DNA from: JAXGPP01 sp040766885
GTDB lineage: Bacteria > Planctomycetota > Planctomycetia > Pirellulales > Thermoguttaceae
Assembly (NCBI GenBank): GCA_040766885.1
Contig: JAXGPP010000012.1
Location: 186,001-250,000, forward strand
DNA: 64,000 bases
Direction of reading: 5' to 3'
The notes under the pieces were generated by a model. It worked only from the letters and a program-made list of their open reading frames with translations. It was not told the DNA's origin and made no database searches. Positions 35,163-43,375 of the stretch are shown piece after piece. A program made the position numbers and the translations under genes. Positions within the stretch are counted from its first letter, which is position 1, and each line of letters starts with the position of its first letter.

Positions 35163-36257
35163 CTACCGGCGGTAGGCCAGGACTTCGTCCATGAGCGAGT
35201 TGGCGTCGGCAATGCTCGTGGCGCCGCCGACGTGATAGAGCACGCCGCTGGGGAGGGCGCGGCGGCGGAGGCGTTCGACGAACGGGGCGTAGTTGGCCTG
35301 GACGACCAGGGGGAGGTCGCCGGTGCGGGCCTGCAGATCGGCCAGGACGTCGAACGCGGCCGGGTAGCCGCGATCGTCGCCAAGGAACATCGCCTTGAGG
35401 CCGCGGAGCGTCGCCACCGCTTCGAGCAAATGCCGGCCATTGCCGTGGATGTGCACCACGCCGCCGTCGAAGTGGCCGAGGATCCGTTCGGCCGGCTCGC
35501 GGCCCCACTTTTCGAAATAGGCGACCGACGTCATGTGGAACGGATCGACGCTCTCGGAGACGATGCGGCCGGGGAGCCAGCCGACCATGTTGCTCGCGGT
35601 GCCGCCGGCCAGGAGCCCCGCGCGCTCGAAGAACGCTTCCTGAATGGCCACGTTGAGCCCGTAGGCGAAGTCGATCGCCCGGCGAACCTGTTCCGGGCAT
35701 TCGTCGAGGGCCAGATAGGTCCGCGTGGCGCCGATGAGTTCGAAGACGAAGTTCAACCCGTCGATGAGGATGAAGTGGCTCACGCCGAACTTGCCCGCGG
35801 CGCCGGCGACGAACACCTCAAGCTGTCGCTGGTAGCGGCGGAACCACTCGCCGGAACGATCGAACTCGAGGCGATCCAACTCGGCGAGGTCAGCCAGGAG
35901 CGGGGCGACCATTGACGAGATCCAACCGGTGTCGGGATGGGCCATGAACTGGGCTGTGCCGCCGAGCACGCCGCCGTAGAGGCCCTGGTCCATTTCGCTC
36001 AGGTAGGCGCTGGGGATCGAGTCGTCTTCGAGCGCCGCGCGTTCGGCGAGCAGGCGATCCCAGAAGGCGATCCGTTCTTGCGGATCGGGATACTCGCAGA
36101 ATCCCTCCGGGTATCGTTGCTGGAACTCGGCCAGAGCTGCGCTGGGCACGGCGATGGTGGCAAAGATCTCGTCCGGCGCGCGGCGTTCGAAGAGCCGGCT
36201 CAGGCGGGCGATGACCTCGGCGGCGTTGGGCTTGTACTGGAGCATGGCGCGGGCCAC
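35163..36257 (-). CDS. uroporphyrinogen decarboxylase-family protein (364 aa)
   Basis: The overall pattern fits a UroD-type barrel: GGTAQFMAHPDTGWISSMV, HFILIDGLNFVFELIGATRT, VVHIHGNGRHLLEAVATLRG and a final FVERLRRRALPSGVLYHVGG. It lacks the arginines expected for true heme synthesis and more likely belongs to the corrinoid-methyltransferase-like branch of unknown substrate. The GTG at 36257 follows GAGAGA. It lies downstream of the fucose-isomerase-like gene on the same strand, separated by three palindromes. Confidence 0.65.
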   Translation of the reverse strand: MARAMLQYKPNAAEVIARLSRLFERRAPDEIFATIAVPSAALAEFQQRYPEGFCEYPDPQERIAFWDRLLAERAALEDDSIPSAYLSEMDQGLYGGVLGGTAQFMAHPDTGWISSMVAPLLADLAELDRLEFDRSGEWFRRYQRQLEVFVAGAAGKFGVSHFILIDGLNFVFELIGATRTYLALDECPEQVRRAIDFAYGLNVAIQEAFFERAGLLAGGTASNMVGWLPGRIVSESVDPFHMTSVAYFEKWGREPAERILGHFDGGVVHIHGNGRHLLEAVATLRGLKAMFLGDDRGYPAAFDVLADLQARTGDLPLVVQANYAPFVERLRRRALPSGVLYHVGGATSIADANSLMDEVLAYRR

Positions 36258-36270
36258 GAATTCTCTCTCC

Positions 36271-36376
36271 AGACGGATTATAGATCCGTCTTACGCCTGA
36301 ATGGCGAGACTCTCCATATAGGACGGATTCTCAATCCGTCTACGAAGCGATAACGGCGACGGATTACAGATCCGTC
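36271..36376. repeat. three REP-like palindromes
   Basis: Three hairpins of the type GACGGAT-n-ATCCGTC at 36271-36291 (8-bp arms, loop TATAG), 36322-36340 (8-bp arms, loop CTC) and 36358-36376 (7-bp arms, loop TACAG). They fill the gap between two minus-strand genes and might end or attenuate transcription. Confidence 0.85.
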
Positions 36377-36397
36377 CTAAGGGACAGGTGCGCCGGC

Positions 36398-38065
36398 TTA
36401 CGCCCAGGCCTTGCCGCCCTTTCGCGTGCCGCAGACGTCGACCTCGATGCCGAGGGCATCGGCCATGGCGGCGCGGGCCAGGAGGGCCTTGTCGGCCTCC
36501 TGGGCGCTCTCGGCGTAAACGACCTGAATGTGGTTCGACTTGTGCTTGGCCATGAGCTGGTCGCGCGAGACGCCGTAGGTCACCGCGTGCATGACGGGCC
36601 ATTGGCTGGTGGTGAGTTTCCAGCGGCGCTCAGTCTCTTCGGGCGGCAGTTCGACGACGCCGGCGCGGCCGATGTCCATGTTGAGCCGCCCCTTCTCGAC
36701 GTAGATCCGCGACCAGATGATCTCGCCGGGCTTGGAAACGCCCTTCATCGAGCCGCCGCCCAGGCGGAAGTACATGGCGGGCTGGCGCTCGCTCGACGCG
36801 CCTTTCCAGCCGCCGATGAAGTGCGCCGGCGGGGCGCCGCCGCTGATCAAGAGCACCCAGACGTAGTCTTTCACGGTGCCCGACTGATCCCAGTCGCCCC
36901 AGCGGATGTCGTGGAGCGTGTTTTCGACGGGTTGTCCCATCGCGCGATGGACGCGATTGATCAACAGGCCGTCCAGGCCGGCACACTCGTCGACCTCGTT
37001 GAAGTGGACGACGGCCTGGCCTTCGTAGAGCACGCGGCGGCCGTCGCGGCTCTTGACGGGCGGGCGGTCGGCGTTGTTGAGCATCCCTTCCACCAGGTCG
37101 CTGGCGGGCAGCAGATCCTTGAGCCCCTGCTGGTACTGGATGCCGATCAGGTCGCAGCCGAAATCGTCGGCGATCCGCACCGCGGCGATGTACATCTTGC
37201 ACTGGGTGAGGATCTGTTCGTCGGTGAGATCGGTCGCCGGGTTGGGGCCGGTGACAAACTTCACGCCCCGGTCGTCGAGCCAGCGGCGGACCTCGCGGGC
37301 CTCATTGTCGCTCACCTGGGTCGTTTCATAATACAGGGCCGACTGGCTGAGCCGCTCCTTGTAGATGCCGGTGGCGTGGAGCAGTTCGTCGGGGATGATG
37401 GCGTTGTACATCCCCATGCAGCCCTCGTCGAAGATCCCCATGATCGCCTTCTGGCGGCGGAGTTGCTCGGCCAGCGCGTGGCCCAGCTTCTTCTCGGCGC
37501 CGGAGATCTTGACCTTCTTCAGGGGCGTGACGTGGTCGGTGCGGTGCTTGACCTCGCCCTTGTCGAGCCACTTCTTGAGGTTCTTGATGAACTGCGGGTC
37601 GGCGAAGTCCTCGGCCCACAGCGTGGAATACTTCTTGCCGGCCTTGGTCAGCGAGGCATTGAGATTGAGCATGCCTACCAGTCCCGGCCAAGTACCCGAC
37701 CAGTTGGCCACGGTGAGCACCGGCCCCTCGTGGCTGAGGATGCCGGACAGCACGTGGTGCGTGTATTGCCAGACTGCCTCGGCGATGATCAGCGGAGCTT
37801 TGGGATCGATCGCGGCGAAGACTTCCATGCCCTCCTTCTGCGAGCTGATGAAGCCGTGCTTCTCGTCTTCCTTGTAGGGATGAGCGCGAACCAGTTCGTA
37901 ACCCGCTTCGGCCACCGCGCTGGTCAGGGCGTCTTCCATTTCCTTCTGGGCGGCCCAGCAGGTCTGGTTTGCCGAGAGCCGCAGGTCGCCGCTGGCCGCC
38001 AAGAGGATCTGGTGCTTCTTGGCCTTAGGGGGTTTGGGTAGAGTAGGAACCTGGTAGGCGGCCAT
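36398..38065 (-). CDS. L-fucose/L-arabinose isomerase-like protein (555 aa)
   Basis: Length and pattern fit the FucI/AraA fold: an N-terminal Rossmann region (ILLAASGDLRLSANQTCWAAQ), a central region with MGIFDEGCMGMYNAIIPDEL, DLIGIQYQQGLKDLLPASDL, and a C-terminal barrel with GGGSMKGVSKPGE. Glu and Asp that could bind Mn are present, but I cannot verify the catalytic set. It probably interconverts an aldose and ketose in the cytoplasm. It is divergent from transketolase. A planctomycete fucose/rhamnose locus would usually include microcompartment genes, which are not seen here. Confidence 0.65.
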   Translation of the reverse strand: MAAYQVPTLPKPPKAKKHQILLAASGDLRLSANQTCWAAQKEMEDALTSAVAEAGYELVRAHPYKEDEKHGFISSQKEGMEVFAAIDPKAPLIIAEAVWQYTHHVLSGILSHEGPVLTVANWSGTWPGLVGMLNLNASLTKAGKKYSTLWAEDFADPQFIKNLKKWLDKGEVKHRTDHVTPLKKVKISGAEKKLGHALAEQLRRQKAIMGIFDEGCMGMYNAIIPDELLHATGIYKERLSQSALYYETTQVSDNEAREVRRWLDDRGVKFVTGPNPATDLTDEQILTQCKMYIAAVRIADDFGCDLIGIQYQQGLKDLLPASDLVEGMLNNADRPPVKSRDGRRVLYEGQAVVHFNEVDECAGLDGLLINRVHRAMGQPVENTLHDIRWGDWDQSGTVKDYVWVLLISGGAPPAHFIGGWKGASSERQPAMYFRLGGGSMKGVSKPGEIIWSRIYVEKGRLNMDIGRAGVVELPPEETERRWKLTTSQWPVMHAVTYGVSRDQLMAKHKSNHIQVVYAESAQEADKALLARAAMADALGIEVDVCGTRKGGKAWA

Positions 38066-38212
38066 CGCGGTGAGTCCTCTTGGTTAGGTTTGGCACTGAG
38101 TGAGCGAGGCAATTCGCCATGGAGTCGGCGGCAAGCCGCTTGCGGTGGCGTCCGTTTCCAAGGCGAACATGGAGAAAATGCTGCGGGGAGAATCGCGCAA
38201 ACGGAAAGCCGT

Positions 38213-38241
38213 ATGATAGCGGGGCGGAGGGGGACATTGAA
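38213..38241 (-). promoter_or_regulatory. candidate promoter of the isomerase-like gene
   Basis: Minus strand TTCAAT (38236-38241) and TATCAT (38213-38218), 17-base spacing, about 150 bases before the start. The 319-base gap to transketolase holds no gene. Confidence 0.4.
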
Positions 38242-38384
38242 GGGCCGGATGGCTGGCGGGCGGCACGGAGGGCGTCGTTGACGAGGTTCACGGCGCTCTT
38301 TACACTTGACGGCTTAATGCACCAATCCCTTCCCTAATCGGGGGAGTCTGCCGCGAGACTCCGTTAGACGTTCTCGGAGAAATC

Positions 38385-40442
38385 ATGCCTGCCTCGACCA
38401 AGCCCATCGAACAACTGGCCATCAACACGATCCGCACCCTGTCGATGGACGCCGTCGAAGCGGCGAAGAGCGGTCATCCGGGCACGCCGATGGCGCTGGC
38501 GCCGATCGCTTACGTGCTGTTCAACGAGTTTCTGCGCTACGACCCGGCCGATCCGGCGTGGCCTGGTCGCGACCGGTTCATTCTTTCGGCCGGGCACGCC
38601 TCGATGCTGCTCTACTCGATGCTCCACGTGTGCGGCGTGAAGCGGCTGGAGGGTGACAAGCGGCGGCCGACCGACGAGCCGGCCGTGTCGCTGGAAGACA
38701 TCCGTCAGTTCCGCCAACTCGAGAGCCGCACACCGGGCCATCCCGAATATCATCACACCAGCGGCGTCGAGACGACGACCGGTCCGTTGGGCCAGGGAGT
38801 GGGCAACAGCGTGGGGATGGCGATCGCTTCGCGGTGGCTGCGGGCGAACTACAACCGGCCCGACTTCGATCTGTTCGACTACAATGTGTACGCGATCTGC
38901 AGCGACGGCGACCTGATGGAAGGGATCAGCCACGAGGCGGCGTCGGTGGCCGGTCATTTGAAGCTGGCCAACCTGTGCTGGATCTACGACCACAACCAGA
39001 TCACTATCGAGGGCAATACGTCGCTGGCGTTCAGCGAAGACGTCGGCCGGCGGTTCGAAGGCTACGGCTGGAACGTGCTTCGCGTGGACGACGCCAATGA
39101 TCTGGACGCGCTTCGCGAGGCGTTCCGCACGTTTCAGAAGACCGCTGATCGGCCGACGATCGTGGTTGTCAAGAGCATCATCGCCTGGGGCGCTCCCAAG
39201 GCCCAGAACACACATGAAGCTCACGGCGCGCCGTTGGGCGAGGCGGAGATCAAGGCGACCAAGAAGGCCTACGGCTGGCCGGAAGATGCCAGCTTTGTCG
39301 TCCCCGCCGAGGTGCTCGCCCATTTTCGCGACGGGATTGGCGCACGCGGGGCGAAGCTGCACGGCCAGTGGGAAGAGCAGTACCGGCGGTATGCGAAGCA
39401 GTATCCCGACCTGGCGGAGTGTCACCGCCTGATGCACGAGCGTGAGTTGCCGGCGGGCTGGGACCGCGACATCAAGCCATTTGCGGCGGACGCCAAGGGA
39501 GTTGCCAGTCGCGTCTCTTCGGGCAAGGTGCTCAACCAGGTGGCGAAGAACATCCCCTGGCTCGTGGGTGGCTCCGCCGACTTGGCGCCGTCGACCCGGA
39601 CGCTCCTGGACGGCATGGAGAGTCTCTCGGGGGGCGTACCCGGCGGACGCAATTTCCATTTCGGGATTCGCGAGCACGGGATGGCGGCGATCACGAACGG
39701 CATGGCGCTCGCCGGGTTGCGTCCGTACGGAGCGACATTTTTCGTGTTCAGCGACTACCTGCGGCCATCGCTTCGGCTGAGCGCGCTGATGCAGTTACCG
39801 GTGATCTTCATCTTCACCCACGATTCGATCGGTGTCGGCGAGGACGGCCCGACCCACCAACCGGTCGAGCACCTGGCCGCGCTGCGGGCGATCCCCAACC
39901 TGGTGGTGATGCGTCCGGGTGATGCAAACGAAGTCGCCGAGGCGTACCGCACTATCTTGCCGCTGAAGCACACACCCGTGGCGTTGATCCTCACGCGGCA
40001 GAACCTGCCGACACTGGACCGCAGCGAGTTTGCCCCGGCGGCCGGCCTGGCCCGAGGGGCCTACGTGCTGGCCGATGCGGCGGACGGCAGCCCCGAAGTG
40101 ATCCTCATCGGCACGGGAAGCGAACTCTCGCTGGCAGTCGACGCCTACCGCGAGCTCTCGGCGGAAGGGGTGAAAGCCCGTGTAGTGAGCATGCCGAGCT
40201 GGGAACTCTTCGACGCCCAGCCCGACGAGTACAAGGAAGCGGTCCTGCCGCGGGCGATCACGGCCCGGGTAGCGGTCGAAGCCGGCGTGCGTTTCGGCTG
40301 GGACCAATATCTCGGCCGCTGCGGCCGGTTTGTCGGCATGACGAGCTTCGGCGCTTCCGGCCCGGCCGGGCAGCTCTTCGAGCATTTCGGCATCACCGCC
40401 GACCGGGTCGTCGCCGAGGCCAAGGCGGTGCTGGGGAAATAG
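38385..40442 (+). CDS. tkt: transketolase (685 aa)
   Basis: Clear thiamine-diphosphate enzyme: NTIRTLSMDAVEAAKSGHPG, DRFILSAGHASMLLYSMLH, the ThDP motif GDGDLMEGISHEAAS (written CSDGD here), DHNQITIEGNTSLAFSEDV, then the pyrimidine domain with HFGIREHGMAAITNGMALAG and VFIFTHDSIGVGEDGPTHQP. It moves two-carbon units in the pentose-phosphate pathway. GGAG is 6 bases before the ATG. Normal length for the family. It links the sugar-degrading genes with central metabolism. Confidence 0.97.
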   Translation: MPASTKPIEQLAINTIRTLSMDAVEAAKSGHPGTPMALAPIAYVLFNEFLRYDPADPAWPGRDRFILSAGHASMLLYSMLHVCGVKRLEGDKRRPTDEPAVSLEDIRQFRQLESRTPGHPEYHHTSGVETTTGPLGQGVGNSVGMAIASRWLRANYNRPDFDLFDYNVYAICSDGDLMEGISHEAASVAGHLKLANLCWIYDHNQITIEGNTSLAFSEDVGRRFEGYGWNVLRVDDANDLDALREAFRTFQKTADRPTIVVVKSIIAWGAPKAQNTHEAHGAPLGEAEIKATKKAYGWPEDASFVVPAEVLAHFRDGIGARGAKLHGQWEEQYRRYAKQYPDLAECHRLMHERELPAGWDRDIKPFAADAKGVASRVSSGKVLNQVAKNIPWLVGGSADLAPSTRTLLDGMESLSGGVPGGRNFHFGIREHGMAAITNGMALAGLRPYGATFFVFSDYLRPSLRLSALMQLPVIFIFTHDSIGVGEDGPTHQPVEHLAALRAIPNLVVMRPGDANEVAEAYRTILPLKHTPVALILTRQNLPTLDRSEFAPAAGLARGAYVLADAADGSPEVILIGTGSELSLAVDAYRELSAEGVKARVVSMPSWELFDAQPDEYKEAVLPRAITARVAVEAGVRFGWDQYLGRCGRFVGMTSFGASGPAGQLFEHFGITADRVVAEAKAVLGK

Positions 40443-40455
40443 GTGGCCGATTCGG

Positions 40456-41862
40456 CTACATCCCCGACGCTTCGACGCCGAAGCCGGCGAGGCCCTCGAT
40501 TCCGGCCGATGTCTCGGGTGCGGGCAGAGCCATCGCTTCGGCCTGCAGGCTGCCGCTGAGGAGTTGGCCCTCGATTGCCGACTCGGCTGATTTGAGCCGC
40601 GCCAGCGCGTCGAGATAGGCCAGTTCGCTCTGGAAGTAGGTCCGCTGCGCACCGAGCAGGTCCAGGTAGCCGAACTCGCCCTGCTGATAGCCGATCTGCA
40701 CCAGTTCCAGCGTCGAGCGGGCATCGGGCAGGATACCATCACGATACTGCTCGACTTCGTTGAGGGCTTCCTGATACTGCCGGAAGGCCTCGGCCAGGCG
40801 GGTTTGCAGACCGAGCCGCACGCGGTCGATATTGCGGCGGGCATCGATCACCTCGGCCTGGCTTCGCTGGATGTTGCCCTGGTTGCGGTCGAAGATGGGT
40901 AGCTCGATTCCGGCCTGGACGCCGTACGCCGTATCGCCACTCATGTCGCTTTTGTGAATGCTGGCGGCGGTCGCGATGTTGGGAATGGGTTCGACGCGGG
41001 CCCGCCGGACCGCCAACTGGGCGCGATTGAGCTGCGCCATGGCGACGGCCATTTCGGGGCTGTGACGGACCAGGTGCTGGAAGGCGGCGTCCCACTCGAT
41101 CGCCACGCCGGGGTCCAATGGCCCCTGGAGAATGCGCCCGGGCATGTGGGGCACGCCCACCACGGCGGCCAGCGACTTGCGCGACGCGTCGAGGTTGGCC
41201 TGCGCGTTGACCCGCAGGATGCGGGATGTGTTGAGTTGAATCCGGGTTTGCAGCACGTCGACCTGGCTCACCTCGGCTGTCTCATAGAGCGTCCGCGATA
41301 TTTCCAGGCTCTGCTCGGCGATGTCTACCAGCCGCTGCGCCAGCTCGACCCGTCGCTGCGCCACCAGCGCGCGGTAGAACCCCAGTCGCACATCGGTCAG
41401 CACTCGGAACTGCTGGGCCGCCAACTCACGCTCCGCCCGAACGATGTCCTGACAGGCGACGGCTCGATTCAGCCGCAGCTTGCCGGCCGTGACGAATTCC
41501 TGAGACACCATTGCCCCCTGCATGCCCGCCGTGTCTTCATTGCCGATTTCCTCGCCGGAATACGCGAGCGTCGGGTTGGGATAGAGGCCCGATTGAAGCC
41601 AGTTGCCGCGGGCCGCCTGGATCCTCGCCTGGGCCTGAACCAGCGTCGGATTTGCGCCCAGGGCCATCTGTTCCAACTCCGGCAGGGTGATCTGGCCGGC
41701 AGCGGCTTCCGCCACAGGGGCAGGTATGGCTTCAGTGGGTCGAGCCGTCTCGGCGGCGAAGCTAGGTGAAGGACTGACGTAGGGGACGGAGTCCTGGGCC
41801 TCAACAGACGCTGGGGCGCAGTAAAGCACTGCCAGCAGCAAGGTTGCGCAACGGCGTCTCAT
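40456..41862 (-). CDS. TolC-family outer membrane efflux protein (468 aa)
   Basis: A signal peptide (CATLLLAVLYCAPASVEA) and two OEP-type repeats of long helices: LPELEQMALGANPTLVQAQA starts the first and PEMAVAMAQLNRAQLAVRRA the second. SGLYPNPTLAYSGEEIGN is typical of CzcC-like members. It would form the trimeric outer-membrane channel of an RND or heavy-metal pump. It is 20 kb from the adaptor/RND pair in this window, so pairing is uncertain. GGAGAG precedes the ATG. Convergent with transketolase. Confidence 0.88.
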   Translation of the reverse strand: MRRRCATLLLAVLYCAPASVEAQDSVPYVSPSPSFAAETARPTEAIPAPVAEAAAGQITLPELEQMALGANPTLVQAQARIQAARGNWLQSGLYPNPTLAYSGEEIGNEDTAGMQGAMVSQEFVTAGKLRLNRAVACQDIVRAERELAAQQFRVLTDVRLGFYRALVAQRRVELAQRLVDIAEQSLEISRTLYETAEVSQVDVLQTRIQLNTSRILRVNAQANLDASRKSLAAVVGVPHMPGRILQGPLDPGVAIEWDAAFQHLVRHSPEMAVAMAQLNRAQLAVRRARVEPIPNIATAASIHKSDMSGDTAYGVQAGIELPIFDRNQGNIQRSQAEVIDARRNIDRVRLGLQTRLAEAFRQYQEALNEVEQYRDGILPDARSTLELVQIGYQQGEFGYLDLLGAQRTYFQSELAYLDALARLKSAESAIEGQLLSGSLQAEAMALPAPETSAGIEGLAGFGVEASGM

Positions 41863-42050
41863 TCTTTCTCTCCGCCGAACTGGTCGGAATTACGGCTCCA
41901 TCCGTTTCTTCGGCTCTCATGGAAAGACCGTTGAGATTGGTTTACGCGGAACAACCAGTTTATCCATTTTGTCTGACAGTCCGCTCCTTCGCTGGACCAG
42001 CGGGGGGCCGGCTTGGCATGAGGTGAGTCAACGGATACGGCGTCGTTTGA

Positions 42051-42461
42051 TCAGGACGATGCCCCGGGATTGCCGGTTGGCACCGCGGACGCGACGCCGT
42101 CCGCCAGTCTGACAAGTCGAGCCACGATCCAGGCAAGCAGGGTCAGCAGGATCACCGTCTGCAGGGCGATGCCAAAACCCAGCGGCGCGAGCTTGGCGAT
42201 CAGTCGCGCCGCGAGCAAGGCGAGAACGATGTGAGGAAGATAGAGGCGGCCCGTTCCGGCGGCAGAAGACAGACTGACGCGCGGATTGAATGCGCTGGCC
42301 ACGGCGTAGCGGTTCAGGTCGGCGTCGACCATCGTGAACTGTTCGTACACCTCGCGGAGCGCGGCGTCGTGGGCGATGGCCTGGCGAACCTCCGCGGCCC
42401 GCTGGGGCGTCAGTTCGCCATCGACCAGCGCCGAGACTTCCATGGGATCGATCGGTTTCAT
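42051..42461 (-). CDS. anti-sigma-factor-like membrane protein (136 aa)
   Basis: An N-terminal helix with the anti-sigma pattern (MEVSALVDGELTPQRAAEVR then HDAALREVYEQF) is followed by two membrane helices (VLALLAARLIAKLA and ALQTVILLTLLAWIVARL). No H-x3-C-x2-C zinc motif is present. Its ATG overlaps the sigma TGA (ATGA), a sign of coupled translation. It likely sequesters the adjacent ECF factor at the membrane. Confidence 0.7.
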   Translation of the reverse strand: MKPIDPMEVSALVDGELTPQRAAEVRQAIAHDAALREVYEQFTMVDADLNRYAVASAFNPRVSLSSAAGTGRLYLPHIVLALLAARLIAKLAPLGFGIALQTVILLTLLAWIVARLVRLADGVASAVPTGNPGASS

Positions 42462-42955
42462 GGCGATGCCTTTCGATAGAGGGCCGCCAGCGACTGCCGC
42501 GCGGCGAAGAGCCGCGACATGACGGTGCCGTCGGCGATCTCCAGCGCGGCGGCGATTTCGCGGTAGGAACAACCGCCGAAGTAGCGCAGTTCAATGACCT
42601 CGCGATGGGTCGGCGAAAGCCGCGCGAGGGCTGTGCGGAGGTCGTCGAATTCTCCCGCCAGCGTCCCTGGCGGCGCGGCGGGTTCCATCTCGCCAAGGGG
42701 CACGGAGGGCCGGCTTTGACGCTTCCGCAGCAAGTCCCGGCAGCAATTGCGCAGCACGGCGAACCACCATCCCTTGAACGGCCGCGAAGGATCGTAATTT
42801 CCCAGGGCGAGATATCCTTTCACTGCCGCGTCCTGTACGGCGTCCTCGGCGTCGTCGCGATTCGTGAGAATCGCATACGCGTAGGCTGCCGCCGGGTTGA
42901 GAAGCGGTTTGAGCCGCTGCTCAAATTCGGCCGGTGTCGTGGAGCGCGGGCTCAT
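42458..42955 (-). CDS. ECF RNA polymerase sigma factor (165 aa)
   Basis: Region 2 (YAYAILTNRDDAEDAVQDAA, FKGWWFAVLRNCCRDLLRKR) and region 4 (LARLSPTHREVIELRYFGGC, YREIAAALEIADGTVMSRLF) are clear RpoE-like. It is 6 bases downstream of a small membrane gene and overlaps the anti-sigma gene, forming a three-gene unit. Confidence 0.9.
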   Translation of the reverse strand: MSPRSTTPAEFEQRLKPLLNPAAAYAYAILTNRDDAEDAVQDAAVKGYLALGNYDPSRPFKGWWFAVLRNCCRDLLRKRQSRPSVPLGEMEPAAPPGTLAGEFDDLRTALARLSPTHREVIELRYFGGCSYREIAAALEIADGTVMSRLFAARQSLAALYRKASP

Positions 42956-42961
42956 ACGGCC

Positions 42962-43276
42962 TCACGAAAGCTTGTTCAGCAGTTGGACAAGCTCTGCCAG
43001 CTTGTCCCTGTACACTACCAGGACGATGACCAGCGTGGCCAGAAACGCTCCACCGATGCCGATTGCCGCTCCGCCCAGTCGCCGGGCGGCCGCCCCGCGC
43101 TCGGTGCCGCGAATCGCCAGGACTCCCAGCACGATCGCCAGGATCGCCTTCTCGGCGCCCAGCAAACTTAAGAAGGCCACCAGGCTCAATGCCAGGGCCG
43201 AAATGCCGAATCCCATCCGGCGGCCGGCGCCATAGGCAGCCGACACATCGTCAGACCGTCTGTCAAGTGAGTTCAT
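42962..43276 (-). CDS. small membrane protein (104 aa)
   Basis: Two to three hydrophobic segments (GISALALSLVAFLSLLGA, AILAIVLGVLAIRG, AAIGIGGAFLATLVIVLVVY) with the DUF4190-like pattern of Gly-rich helices. The ATG at 43276 has GGAGGAG upstream; an extension to 43321 lacks a site. First gene of the sigma/anti-sigma unit. A 13-base palindrome GCGAATTATTCGC at 43343-43355 lies upstream and may be regulatory. Confidence 0.6.
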   Translation of the reverse strand: MNSLDRRSDDVSAAYGAGRRMGFGISALALSLVAFLSLLGAEKAILAIVLGVLAIRGTERGAAARRLGGAAIGIGGAFLATLVIVLVVYRDKLAELVQLLNKLS

Positions 43277-43375
43277 AGCGGCACTCCTCCCCCATCCGAA
43301 GTTCCGACGATTGCCCCTCACTGAGCAATACGGCCTGACAGGGCGAATTATTCGCGCTCGAGCGAGACCGTTTCG

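Noticed and set aside
36398..38065. Bacterial microcompartment sugar locus
   Set aside because: No shell protein, aldolase or aldehyde dehydrogenase gene accompanies the isomerase-like gene.
38364..39677. A 437-codon frame opposite transketolase
   Set aside because: Shadow of a fully recognisable gene; composition typical of GC-rich antisense frames.
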